DNA from: Alviniconcha marisindica
Taxonomy: Eukaryota; Mollusca; Gastropoda; Provannidae
DNA: 64,000 bases
Direction of reading: 5' to 3'
NCBI GenBank assembly: GCA_018857735.1
Contig: JABMCL010003682.1
Coordinates: 1 to 64,000, forward strand
Shown: in pieces, positions 22,941-43,544 of the stretch
Layout of the letters: every line of letters starts with the position of its first letter
How positions within the stretch are numbered: the stretch's first letter is position 1
Translations under genes and position numbers: made by a program
The notes under the pieces: generated by a model
What the model saw: the letters and a program-made list of their open reading frames with translations, nothing else
Databases searched by the model: none
What the model was told of the DNA's origin: nothing

Positions 22941-23863
22941 TTAAAGGAACTAGCCGTCTCAAAAGATATTTTGTCCAAAAGTTAGAAGAGATCAAAGCAA
23001 AAGCTTTAAATGGAGGTTTTTTTTCTTCTTCAAAATGCTCCATTAATTTTATTTCAGTTTAGAAGCTGAATTGTATGAGTAATTATTAACAGGACTAGCA
23101 GTACAGAACACTGTCAAGTAGCAGTACAGAATACCTACTACAGTCGTGTGGTACAGAAGGCTAGGGTGATTGCAGCCATGCCCTTGCTAAACATTATGAG
23201 CTTCTTCCATCTGGTAGATGATTTTGCGTACCTAAATCTAATACTGTGAGAACAAAAACAAAGTTTCTGCAGTCAACAGCATTTCTGAACAGATAAATCC
23301 ATTCAAACATCAGAGCAGTGTGAGCATGTGTGTGTGTGTGTGTAAGTTACCTGTTTGTTTATTATGCAACTTTTATATTTTCAATAACCGTTCTTTGAGT
23401 TTTAAAATATACAATATGTGTTATTGTGTACTGTGATATGGTTAATGTTCAGCTACGTTTTAATGTCTCTGATGAGATAATAAAGTAATCTTGAATCTAC
23501 AAGTAGCAGTACAGAACACTGACATTGACAAGTGAAGTAACAGCATAGAAGACTGTCAACTGTCACCACTGGCCTGACGCTAACTGTGACCTTGTTACTC
23601 TTGTTACTTTGGACAACGCAAGCACCAGTTTCTTATATTGCACTCCTAAGAGGGCAGGCAGCACTGTGCCACATGTGAGCTTGACATTTGACCTTGTTTT
23701 GTGCAGCCAGTCCTGCTGGTAATTATTCACAAAACTATACTTCTAAATTGGATTTAATGTCAATGAGGCATTTGAAAGCAAGACGCTAGATTTTAAGTTC
23801 TTGTCTTGATCTTATAGATCCAACTTTTGGACAAAACCTGTTTTCAGAAGGCTAGTTCTTTAA
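22941..23863. mobile_element. TTAA-flanked inverted-repeat element in the PPIB 3' UTR
   Basis: The left end reads TTAA-aggaactagcc and the right end reads ggctagttct-TTAA, so the termini are inverted and bounded by TTAA. Complementarity extends about 150 bp inward: ttttgtccaaaagttagaag against its counterpart near 23825, then the taattatt..caggact segment near 23085 and 23712. There is no transposase frame in the 923 bp. TTAA boundaries suggest a piggyBac-type non-autonomous element, which is an inference from family knowledge. Confidence 0.7.
23479..23484 (+). terminator. Polyadenylation signal AATAAA, likely PPIB
   Basis: This is the first canonical AATAAA I find after the PPIB stop at 22711. 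It lies inside the TTAA inverted-repeat element. A second AATAAA is at 24218-24223. Confidence 0.6.
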
Positions 23864-24837
23864 ATTTTACAGATTTTTTTAATTTTTATTGTTTGTTAAA
23901 AACATATCTTCAACAGGGTTATATTGTTGATGTTAGATTATTTGTTGACTATTGGGATAGGGTGGTCAAGTTTGTTTCAAGGTTTCAAGTTAATTTGAAT
24001 ATCTAGACCTCAGACTTCCATCAGTTTGCTAGTGGATGCTGATGACCATGGATGCAATTACTGAATTAATAATTTTTCATTTTCTTCACCATATTTCGGA
24101 GAGTAAGGATAGGAAAACAACAGTGACCCATGCAACTTGCAGTCTAACGTCTGTAGTTAGTAAAACATGGGTTTGAAGTCATGCCTGGATTAAATTTTGA
24201 ATAACGCTAAGGTTTTAAATAAAAATAAGGTACAAATTGTTTTGTTATTGTTAAATTCTGTATGTTTGTGTGTGTGTGTGTATGTATGTGTGTGTGTTCA
24301 TGTAAGACTGTACAGTGCACTGTAGAGAGAGTGAGAGAATTGGGCTTTTAAAGCAATTTACATTAAATAATAGATTATTTATGGTGCCCCATCTCATAAC
24401 AGCTGGGAGTGCTTACAAAGTTCTACAGATACTGTGCGTTCATCACATGGGCACGCAAGTATTCAGCGCATGGTTAACTTCATAGACGTGGGGAACAGCT
24501 CTTAAATTCGGCAGACCAAAGATTTCTCGGCACAGCGAGTCCGTCTCTCTGATGACAGGATGGACAGCCTGAATTACACAGTTTGGGGGCTATTAAAAAT
24601 GACGTTAAAATATTGATTTCTCTGGGATCATATGAACAGATGCATATGCAGTGCTGTATTGCCTTGCTGGATCATAGGATCAGAGTTAAGTTTATCCGCC
24701 ATCATTACTTGCAGCCCAACAATGAAAACGCAACATGCATACACACACGCACATACACATCAATGGCAATGTGTACATACAAAATGCACATGCTGGTGAC
24801 ATACACAATACATTTGTACAGTCTGATCATGATGAGG

Positions 24838-24843
24838 TTTATT
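24838..24843 (-). terminator. Polyadenylation signal AATAAA (minus), PTCD2
   Basis: The plus-strand tttatt reads AATAAA on the minus strand, beginning 4 bases after the PTCD2 stop codon. If used, the 3' UTR is extremely short. Confidence 0.6.
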
Positions 24844-24847
24844 GGTT

Positions 24848-32321
<7,474 letters not shown>

Positions 32322-32679
32322 AAGAAAGGCTGGTACATTTTCGTGTCACGGACTTAAACTTACAACGATTATGCAATCCGTATTTTGTGTTGTTTGGCTC
32401 CTGCGATACTGAAAGTTAGTTTTGTCTGATTATAAAAAATATTAAGCTTCTGCAATAATTTTTTCTAAGCCTGTACTAAAGCGGTAATATATAATATTTC
32501 CTCTGCGAGCACTGGGAGCAATGTCTGGATGGTCTTTTAAACATGCTGGCAAACGAAATCTAAACTGACCTAGTCTAAAGTCTTTAGTTCAAGGCCGAAA
32601 GGTAGCGTGTCAAGAGCTTGCGGCCTGGAGAGAAAACACCCTGCAGCTTGAACACTTACAAACTTGTGCAACCCCAGAG
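32322..32679. promoter_or_regulatory. Putative bidirectional promoter between PTCD2 and SORD
   Basis: The two start codons (PTCD2 at 32321 minus, SORD at 32680 plus) are 358 bp apart and face away from each other. No TATA box sits at a convincing distance from either start. No repeat interrupts the interval, which stands out in a window this repeat-rich. Confidence 0.6.
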
Positions 32680-33731
32680 ATGGCGGACACTAACCTCACA
32701 GCGATTTTGTACGAGAAAGGAGACCTGAGACTGGTACGATCAATAAACATGACGGTGTATGCATGCACGTCGTTTTTTAGTTTCACTCGGTTTCCTAGGT
32801 CTTGCTCTTGTGGTCTTGCTGGGATGCCACGGTCGTGCTGAGCATTATGTTATCGGCAAATAACCGTGCTCAGGAAGTCGCCCTGTCAGGCAGGTCATTA
32901 ATAATTTAATGCAAGTGAGGAACAGACAAGGGCCAGGCACTGATCCTTGAGGTACTGCCGACTTCACGTCAGTGCCTTCAGACTTGGCTCCATCTACTAC
33001 AATCATCTGGCAGAGGCTGACAGTAACACTGATAGAATATTATGTATTAATTATTATTATACAACTTGCTGTTTCCACCACTATTGCTATTGTGTACTAG
33101 TAATACTAATAGTACCACTACTGCTATTGTGTACTAGTAATACTAATAGTACCACTACTGCCATTGTGTACTAGTAATACTAATAGTACCACTACTGCTA
33201 TTGTGTACTACTACTAGTACCACTACTGCTATTGTGTACTAGTAATACTAATAGTACCACTACTGCTATTGTGTACTACTACTAGTAATACTAATAGTAC
33301 CACTACTGCTATTGTGTACTAGTAATACTAATAGCACCACTACTGCTATTGTGTACTAGTAATACTAATACTGTAATAGTACCACTACTGCTATTGTGTA
33401 CTAGTAATACTAATAGTACCACTACTGCTATTGTGTACTAGTAATACTAATAGTACCACTACTGCTGCTGCTCAGTACTGCTGTCTGCTACTATATCTAT
33501 GTACTGAACTAATACTTAAGTGAGCAATGCTACTGCTGACCGTACATACGTAACATAGTACTTTATTATGAGTAGTACTAGATCTGCCGCTGTACTAGTG
33601 CTGTTTGCACTACTATTGCACTAGTACTACCAGAACTTGATACTGCTAGTATTAACTATTATGAGCACTATTAATGTACAAGTATTACTACTACAGTACT
33701 AGCAGTACTGGATCTGTGCTTCTATCAGTTG

Positions 33732-33818
<87 letters not shown>

Positions 33819-35796
33819 TATAAAAATTACAAAGTTCCTGCTACTGCTAGTACTGTAGTAGTATAGGTAGTACCTATACTATATACCTATACTATAGTTA
33901 TACTTTCTAGTGTGAGTACTAGCACAGTACAACTTACTGTGTTAGTGTGTACAACAAGTACAAGAGACCTACTGTTGCTGCTACTGTACCTATAAGAAAG
34001 TTCTACTGTTATTGTTTCTACTGCTGCTAAGTAAGTACTGCTAGTAGTACTTAGTATTCAAATACTACCGGATCTATCTGCTGCAGCTGCAAATATTAAG
34101 TGCTACTAATACTACACAACTAGGTACTAAACTACTACCACTGTTGTTCCTGCTAGTAGCGCTACTGCTATTACAGTGTGGAGAAAAGCCCTTCTATTAA
34201 AGTACATTGGGTTACCGATCCCCTTTACAAAAATTCTACATTCAACTTTAGTCAGACTGTTGGTGAAATGGTCTTTGTAAGTTTTGAAGTTGAAAAGATG
34301 AGAATGTTTTTAGTTCAGTCAATAGTTCGTTGGTACTGGGTCTTAGTGCGGTCGTGGGGTGCAGTAGTCTCCTTTCCCATGTGAAACCACTGACCAAAGT
34401 ATGGTTCCAATTAGCGCCAGTCAGTTGGCCCAGCTGTAGACAACAAGCCTCCCTGTTCATGCACGGGCATGGAAGAGCTGCCTTCCCTTTTCTGTTACAA
34501 ATTCTTCTTTTATTCCAAATTCTGGGCCACCGATGCCATATTTTTCAAGGTATAAAAGACCCTTTTAATCCCCGCACCACTCACCCTCACAGAAATTTAA
34601 GGACTGTGTGCCCTCTTTTGTAGTCACTTTGCCAAGTCTCCAGGTCAGTCTCCAAGTTTGTCTCCAAGTCATTCAGTCTCTAAGTCTCCCAAGTTTTTCA
34701 TTCATGCAACTAGAGTTTTGATTTAGACCCAACTTAATCCTCATTCAGCAGGTTGGTTTGTCTATCTTTTACCTTCCTAGTTTTTGGACTAATGTTTTAT
34801 TGTTGTTTGATTGTTGTAGTTTTTTGTTTTTGTTTTTGGTTTGATCTTGCCGTTTATATATATATACATCCAAACTCCAAGCACTGGTTTACAACAACCT
34901 TCCTTCAACCACTGCCATATTTAGTTACACCATAGGGTCCAGAAAACTCAGCTAACGAGCAGTTTTTTGTTGGTGCTCAAACAGTAGTAAGTTTGTTGCA
35001 AACAACTCAAATATAACAAGGCATGTCATTTATAGCCACCAACAAAGTTTACACCAGCACAAATAAAACCACAATCATTTGAATCGAGACAGAACTTTTT
35101 TTTACCCAGGGTGGATGCGCCTTGGGTTTACGTGCGTTCTTTGGCGCTAGGTTGCTTCCACAGTCATATTAGCACCGGAACCTTTTGGAGGGCACTGACC
35201 ACGTCGCTGGACAGCTGTGCGGAGATAAAGAGTGCCCCTTCAGTGGCATAACTAAATCTGGCAGAGTTTGGAGGAAGGTGCCGGAAAGTGGTGCTCAGAG
35301 TGTGATATACATCATGACATGTATGAAAAGTCATGAGCACTTTTGTTGGAATGGATATTATAGGATCACTGTGTTTATCTGTGTACAGTGTAGTCTGATT
35401 AAAAAAGAAGTTTTAGTGCATTATTTACAGCTTTTTTGCCTCCCTTTTTGGGGGGTCAGGTGGTTTGTTTTATTTTGTTTTGTTTTTGATACCAAAGCCT
35501 GGGTAGTGACATCATTATGATCATAAGAAACATGCAGTTTGAATGAGATTTTACTTCTTTTTTTCTTTTCTTTTCTTTTCTTTTTCTTCAGGAAGACAAG
35601 GCTGTACCTGAACCAGGTCCAGGGCGTGAGTATTATTTGTAAACAATTTAAGATTTTGAATTACTTTCACTGTTGGAGTGTTTCAGTGAATTCACTGCTT
35701 TTTTTATAAAAAAACAATTCTTCTGTCATTTTCTTGTGTGACTATTGGCACATGAATAAAACGGTGCTGCACATAGAACAGTATGAATTCATGTGT

Positions 35797-35864
<68 letters not shown>

Positions 35865-36543
35865 CCATTTTTGTAATACAGTGAAACTTTATGATAGAAC
35901 TTTTATCATACTTATTGACTTTTAAACTTAATTGTCAGCATGTTTATCAGTTTAAAGGAATGCAAGTTCAGACTCTCATCAAAAGAAACAACCGCATTTT
36001 TATGCAAATCAGTGGTGGTAATGAATACACCATTGTAATTTGCAGAGTATTTCTTTCACCTTAATCAACTACACGGGCAGGTACAGCCAGCCTCATCTTG
36101 CACAGGGCAAGGAAAACAGTCCTGTAACTAGAGATGTTCTTATCTGTTGCTTACGCTGTGTAACTGGTTCTGCATTGCCTGACCTTGTACTATACCCTAT
36201 ATGTAATGTGGATAGTCTAGGTCTTGAATCATGCCCCATGCAAGGGGATTTGATATCAGTCAAGTGAGCTCAGTACATGTTGGTACAGCGGGTCGAGAAA
36301 TGTATACAGTTTGGATACATTAAATGGTATGGCAGTAGAGATATCATGTATGTGTGTCTAGTAATGTAGGTTGTAATAAAAATGTAACATGATCAGTGTA
36401 TTGTTTGGTGTTGTTTCACCACAGTTTGTATACTGTGTCACTGTGTGTGTGTGTGTACGTGTGTGTGTAAGAGAGAGGGATAGACTCTTCATTTAAGCTG
36501 TGTCCATTTCTGTAGCTTGTGCTGAGTAACTCATCAGTCTGTA

Positions 36544-36609
<66 letters not shown>

Positions 36610-39600
36610 CTAGAATAGTGTTTAAAAAAACTTGTCAAGATCTTTTTCTTTTTTTGGGATAACATTTTCCATCTCGTTGTACATTATGTGTGTATGCTTG
36701 TTCAGCACTTTGAGCTGCAGGGTAGGCGCTTTATAAATTTCCATTATTATTATTATTGACTCCGAGGAAAAATCACACAGATCTGCATAATCATAACGAT
36801 CACTGTATGTCTGGCTTAAAGGCTGTCCATCTTTTAGTGGTAAAGACACCTTCAGGCCTTACAAGTTACATGGTGATAACTGCTGTGCTACTGGGTTAGT
36901 TACATTTTTAAATGCAAACAGACTGAAATACTAATGATGAAAATGATTTTTTCCTGTTTTGGGTGGGTAGATGGAACATTCGCCCTTCTTGTTCAGTATG
37001 GCACGCTATGTGTAACTGACTGCTCTCTCATTCAGTCTTTAAGAGATGAAGGTCAGGGTAGGTGTGAGGAAGAACAATTTGTTATGTCTGCATGTCAACT
37101 ATGGCAACAGTTTCTTATGTCTGCATGTCAGCTTTGGCAACCAGAACCAACCAAATAGAAATGCAGAAAATAAAGAAAAAAATGTAGAGAAAACCCAACA
37201 GGTTAAACAAACACAATAATAACAATACTAAGTATTATACAGACTAATGTACATCTTATTATAACTTACTAACCATTGATACAATAGTAATATGTAAGGT
37301 CATGTAATATGACTATCAGTCAATAAATGCAGGTAGGATTACACATGAATAATACATATATACAGGGTTTGCGTCAAACAGTTATTCCTGGTATTTTACC
37401 AGCTGAAATCAGCAGATACTGCAAACATATTCAGCAGTTACTGCAAACATATTCAGCAGATACTGCAAACATATTCAGCAGTTACTGCAAACATATTCAG
37501 CAGATACTGCAAACATATTCAGCAGTTGGTCAGACGTACTGGCTGTTACTTTGACTGACTGCTTGTAGAATGTAATGTTGCCTTGTTGACTGTTACCAGG
37601 CAAAAACTGTCAATGGACAGTGGTCAAAACTGATATGTGAGCACTTGTCAAAGAAATTGAGCAACCCAGAACTTCCAGGTTGGCAATCATGGTCCCATCA
37701 TCCTACCTTGACAGTTACAGCACATGAGGTAATAGACTAGCCAGACACACAACAATCACATCACAGTGTACACTAACTACCACACATACCAGGTACCAAA
37801 GTAAAATGATAAGGCTTACATTAAAAATGAAGTAAACTGAGTATAATGGTAACTGATAATGGTATTACAGTTTGCGTGAGTTAATGGTATTACACTTTGC
37901 ATTTTGGATGAGTTCATGACTGAAAATGAAAAATGTGCTTACAGCCACACACAAACACACACACACATACATGTACAAAAGCATGTTTGCATGCACACAC
38001 ACACACACACACATACACACATGCACACACACATTGGCAATATTATTGTTGTTAGTGTTGTTTTTGAAAAGGTGCTGCAGTTGGCAGTATTATGACTTGT
38101 TGGTGTTTTTGTGTGTGCAGAAGTGCACCAGTTGGCAGTATCATGACTTGTTGGTGTTGTTTTTGTGTGCATAAGTGCACCAGTAGACAGCATTATGATT
38201 GGTGTTGGTGTTTTTGTGTGTGCAGAGGTTTAGCACTTAGCAGTGTTTTGACTGGATGTTGTTGCTTTTTGTGTGTGCAGAGGTTTAGCACTTAGCAGGT
38301 TTGTGTTTTTGCTTTGTGTGCAGAGGTTTAGCATAGCAGTTTTGACTGATGTTGTTGCTTTTTGTGTGTGCAGAGGTTTAGCACTTAGCAGTGTTTTGAC
38401 TGGATGTTGTTGCTTTTTGTGTGTGCAGAGGTTTAGCACTTAGCAGTGTTTTGACTGGATGTTGTTGCTTTTTGTGTGTGCAGAGGTTTAGCACTTAGCA
38501 GTGTTTTGACTGGATGTTGTTGCTTTTTGTGTGTGCAGAGGTTTAGCACTTAGCAGTGTTTTGACTGGATGTTGTTGCTTTTTGTGTGTGCAGAGGTTTA
38601 GCACTTAGCAGTGTTTTGACTGGATGTTGTTGCTTTTTGTGTGTGCAGAGGTTTAGCACTTAGCAGTGTTTTGACTGGATGTTGTTGCTTTTTGTGTGTG
38701 CAGAGGTTTAGCACTTAGCAGTGTTTTGACTGGATGTTGTTGCTTTTTGTGTGTGCAGAGGTTTAGCACTTAGCAGTGTTTTGACTGGATGTTGTTGCTT
38801 TTTGTGTGTGCAGAGGTTTAGCACTTAGCAGTGTTTTGACTGGATGTTGTTGCTTTTTGTGTGTGCAGAGGTTTAGCACTTAGCAGTGTTTTGACTGGAT
38901 GTTGTTGCTTTTTGTGTGTGCAGAGGTTTAGCACTTAGCAGTGTTTTGACTGGATGTTGTTGCTTTTTGTGTGTGCAGAGGTTTAGCACTTAGCAGTGTT
39001 TTGACTGGATGTTGTTGCTTTTTGTGTGTGCAGAGGTTTAGCACTTAGCAGTGTTTTGACTGGATGTTGTTGCTTTTTGTGTGTGCAGAGGTTTAGCACT
39101 TAGCAGTGTTTTGTGGATGTTGTTGCTTTTTGTGTGTGCAGAGGTTTAGCACTTAGCAGTGTTTTGCGTGGATGTTGTTGCTTTTTGTGTGTGCAGAGGT
39201 TTAGCACTTAGCAGTGTTTTGACTGGATGTTGTTGCTTTTTGTGTGTGCAGAGGTTTAGCACTTAGCAGTGTTTTGACTGGATGTTGTTGCTTTTTGTGT
39301 GTGCAGAGGTTTAGCACTTAGCAGTGTTTTGACTGGATGTTGTTGCTTTTTGTGTGTGCAGAGGTTTAGCACTTAGCAGTGTTTTGACTGGATGTTGTTG
39401 CTTTTTGTGTGTGCAGAGGTTTAGCACTTAGCAGTGTTTTGACTGGATGTTGTTGCTTTTTGTGTGTGCAGAGGTTTTTTGTTTGCTGTTTTTTTTTTTT
39501 TATTTAGCACTTAGCAGTGTTTTGACTGGATGTTGTTGCTTTTTGTGTGTGCAGAGGTTTAGCACTTAGCAGTGTTTTGACTGGATGTTGTTGCTTTTTG

Positions 39601-42600
39601 TGTGTGCAGAGGTTTAGCACTTAGCAGTGTTTTGACTGGATGTTGTTGCTTTTTGTGTGTGCAGAGGTTTAGCACTTAGCAGTGTTTTGACTGGATGTTG
39701 TTGCTTTTTGTGTGTGCAGAGGTTTAGCACTTAGCAGTGTTTTGACTGGATGTTGTTGCTTTTTGTGTGTGCAGAGGTTTAGCACTTAGCAGTGTTTTGA
39801 CTGGATGTTGTTGCTTTTTGTGTGTGCAGAGGTTTAGCACTTAGCAGTGTTTTGACTGGATGTTGTTGCTTTTTGTGTGTGCAGAGGTTTAGCACTTAGC
39901 AGTGTTTTGACTGGATGTTGTTGCTTTTTGTGTGTGCAGAGGTTTAGCACTTAGCAGTGTTTTGACTGGATGTTGTTGCTTTTTGTGTGTGCAGAGGTTT
40001 AGCACTTAGCAGTGTTTTGACTGGATGTTGTTGCTTTTTGTGTGTGCAGAGGTTTAGCACTTAGCAGTGTTTTGACTGGATGTTGTTGCTTTTTGTGTGT
40101 GCAGAGGTTTAGCACTTAGCAGTGTTTTGACTGGATGTTGTTGCTTTTTGTGTGTGCAGAGGTTTAGCACTTAGCAGTGTTTTGACTGGATGTTGTTGCT
40201 TTTTGTGTGTGCAGAGGTTTAGCACTTAGCAGTGTTTTGACTGGATGTTGTTGCTTTTTGTGTGTGCAGAGGTTTAGCACTTAGCAGTGTTTTGACTGGA
40301 TGTTGTTGCTTTTTGTGTGTGCAGAGGTTTAGCACTTAGCAGTGTTTTGACTGGATGTTGTTGCTTTTTGTGTGTGCAGAGGTTTAGCACTTAGCAGTGT
40401 TTTGACTGGATGTTGTTGCTTTTTGTGTGTGCAGAGGTTTAGCACTTAGCAGTGTTTTGACTGGATGTTGTTGCTTTTTGTGTGTGCAGAGGTTTAGCAC
40501 TTAGCAGTGTTTTGACTGGATGTTGTTGCTTTTTGTGTGTGCAGAGGTTTAGCACTTAGCAGTGTTTTGACTGGATGTTGTTGCTTTTTGTGTGTGCAGA
40601 GGTTTAGCACTTAGCAGTGTTTTGACTGGATGTTGTTGCTTTTTGTGTGTGCAGAGGTTTAGCACTTAGCAGTGTTTTGACTGGATGGTGTTGCTTTTTG
40701 TGTGTGCAAGGTAGCACTAGCAGGTTGGTGTTCGGTGTACTGGTGGTTTTTGTGTGCAGAGGTTTAGCACTTAGCAGTGTTCTTTGAGTGTCGTGCATCT
40801 GTTTTGTGGCAGTTGGTTTGTGTGTGCAGAGGTTCAGCACTTAGCAGTGATTTTTGACTGGATGGTGCTGGTTGCTTAATGGGAAGTACTGTGTGTGCAG
40901 AGGTGTGGTAGGGCACTTAGCAGTCTTCTATGACGCATGGTTGCTTGTGTGTCAGGGGTAGCAGCTTAAGTGGGATGTGCTCTTTGAAGCCATGGTGTGG
41001 GTTGTTGCTTTGTGGGCAGAGGTTTCACTGAGCAGTGTTTTGGGACTGTTAGTGGCTTTCTTGTCGCTGTGCTAGATGGTTGTAGCACTTAGCAGTGGTG
41101 GATGTTGTTGCTTTTGTGTGTGCAGAGGTTTAGCACTTAGCAGTGTTTTGTGGATGTTGTTGCTTTTTGTGGTGGCAGAGGTTTAGCACTTAGCAGTGTT
41201 TTGATGATGTTGTGTGTTTTTGTGTGTGCAGAGGGTTTAGCACTTAGCAGTGTTTTGTGGATGTTGTTGCTTTTTGTGTGTGCAGAGGTTTAGCACTTAG
41301 CAGTGGTGTTTGACTGGATGTTGTTGCTTTTTGTGTGTGCAGAGGTTTAGCACTTAGCAGTGTTTTGACTGGATGTTGTTGCTTTTTGTGTGTGCAGAGG
41401 TTTAGCACTTAGCAGTGTTTTGACTGGATGTTGTTGCTTTTTGTGCAGAGGTGCAACTACGTATGAAGCAGGTTGGGATCTGTGGCTCGGACGTGCACTA
41501 CTGGACCCATGGGTCCATCGGGGACTTTGTCGTCCAACAGCCCATGGTGCTGGGTCATGAGGCCAGTGCCGTCGTCAGCAAGCTGGGTCAAGGGGTCACC
41601 ACACTTAAAGTGGGTCAGTGCATCTTGTTTTGTGGCAGTACATGGTCCTGGGTCATGGGTCAACCACAAGGCAGGGTCAGGGGGTCATCAGGCTCTAAGT
41701 GAGACAGTGCATCTTCTATGACAGCCCATGGTGCTGGTTGCTCTAAATGGGACAGTACATCCTCTATGACAGCCCATGGTGCTGGGTCAGGGGTCACCAT
41801 GCTCTAAGTGGGACAGTACATCCTCTATGACAGCCCATGGTGCTGGGTCAGGGGTCACCATGCTCTAAGTGGGACAGTACATCCTCTATGACAGCCCATG
41901 GTGCTGGGTCAGGGGTCACCATGCTCTAAGTGGGATAGTACTTCTTCCATGACAGCCCATGGTGTTTGGTCAGGGGTTCACTGCGCTCTAAGCAGGACAG
42001 TTCATCTTCTACAACAGCTCATAGTACTGGGTCAGGGGGTCACCATGCTCTAAGAAAAAAGGGAGCACCAGTTTTAGTTCCACACCGAATACCTGTGAAA
42101 CGTGGAGCGCATTCACCTGCGGCTATCACCTGTCTTGGTTGCGTAAATGTGAACACAGTCACTTGCTGTTACTCTTGTGGGCTGGCAACAGGCTTGAATG
42201 CAGTCATTCTTACACTGTGTTTCAGATTTTAAAAAAAGCATATGTTATGAAAGTTTTGAAAGTGAATTTTCTGGGGCGGGGAAGTAGGGGGGGGCTAGAT
42301 TTCAGAGTTTTTCTTTCGAATCGGTTCCCATGCCTCTGTGTGTGTGTGTGATTTCAGGAGATCGTGTTGCCATAGAGCCTGGTGTTCCATGCCGACGCTG
42401 CACTTACTGCAAGACTGGGCGCTACAACTTGTGTCTGGACATGAAGTTCTGTGCCACTCCTCCCTATGATGGCAACCTGGCTCGCTTCTATGTTCATGAT
42501 GCCGACTTCTGCTTCAAGTAGGCTCTGTTTGGCCAGACTGATTGTCTGTTCATTTTTCAGTACTCGAGATGCTGTTTAGTGATTCGGAAACACTGTGGCA

Positions 42601-42902
42601 AACACTCAGCATAACGTACAGGGGGCCTGTGATTTGTTCCCATTACTTTTAATTCCAGCTGCATGTATATCATGCATTACAATACAAATACAATTTACAT
42701 TATATGGAAATGCAACACTACCATTGATTGGCTTTCAACACAGGCTTGTAAGGTACTGTAGAAGTAGAATCCCATGACAGGCTATGAATGTATGCAATTT
42801 GAAGAGAGAGAGAAAGCATTCAAAACACACACATACACACACACACACACACACATTCAACTATAAATATGCAAAATGAAGAGAGAGAGAAAGCATGCAA
42901 AA

Positions 42903-42993
<91 letters not shown>

Positions 42994-43483
42994 ATTCAAC
43001 TATAATATTCAACTGCATAATTATGCAAAATGAAGAGAGAGAGAGAGATGGAGAAAGCATGCAAAACACACATGCACTCACACATGCACGCATACAGACA
43101 TTTGAGGAATGTGAAGATGTGATTGACTTCTTCAAACACTCTGTGGCAAAAGAAAAACAAAACAGACACAAAGAGGCAATGTTATAATGCAAGCCCTGAG
43201 ACTTAACTGTTGTAAGTGGTTGTTGCTAGGTTACCAGACCATGTGAGCTTTGAGGAGGGTGCATTGTTGGAGCCCTTGTCCGTGGGTGTCCATGCCTGTA
43301 ACCGTGGCAACGTTGGTCTGGGAAACAAGGTGCTCATCTGTGGGGCAGGCAGGTGTTTCTTTTCTCTTTCAGAATCAAAACTGGGTTCCATTATTTGCTT
43401 CTTCTTCTTGTTCATGCCAGTGTACCACAGACTTTTCACATCTTTCCCTCCTGTTCTTCCATCTCCATCATTGATACATGCTG

Positions 43484-43544
<61 letters not shown>

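Noticed and set aside
35185..35520. 111-codon open frame in SORD intron 1
   Set aside because: It lies between SORD exons 1 and 2 with no domain and an adjacent dispersed repeat.
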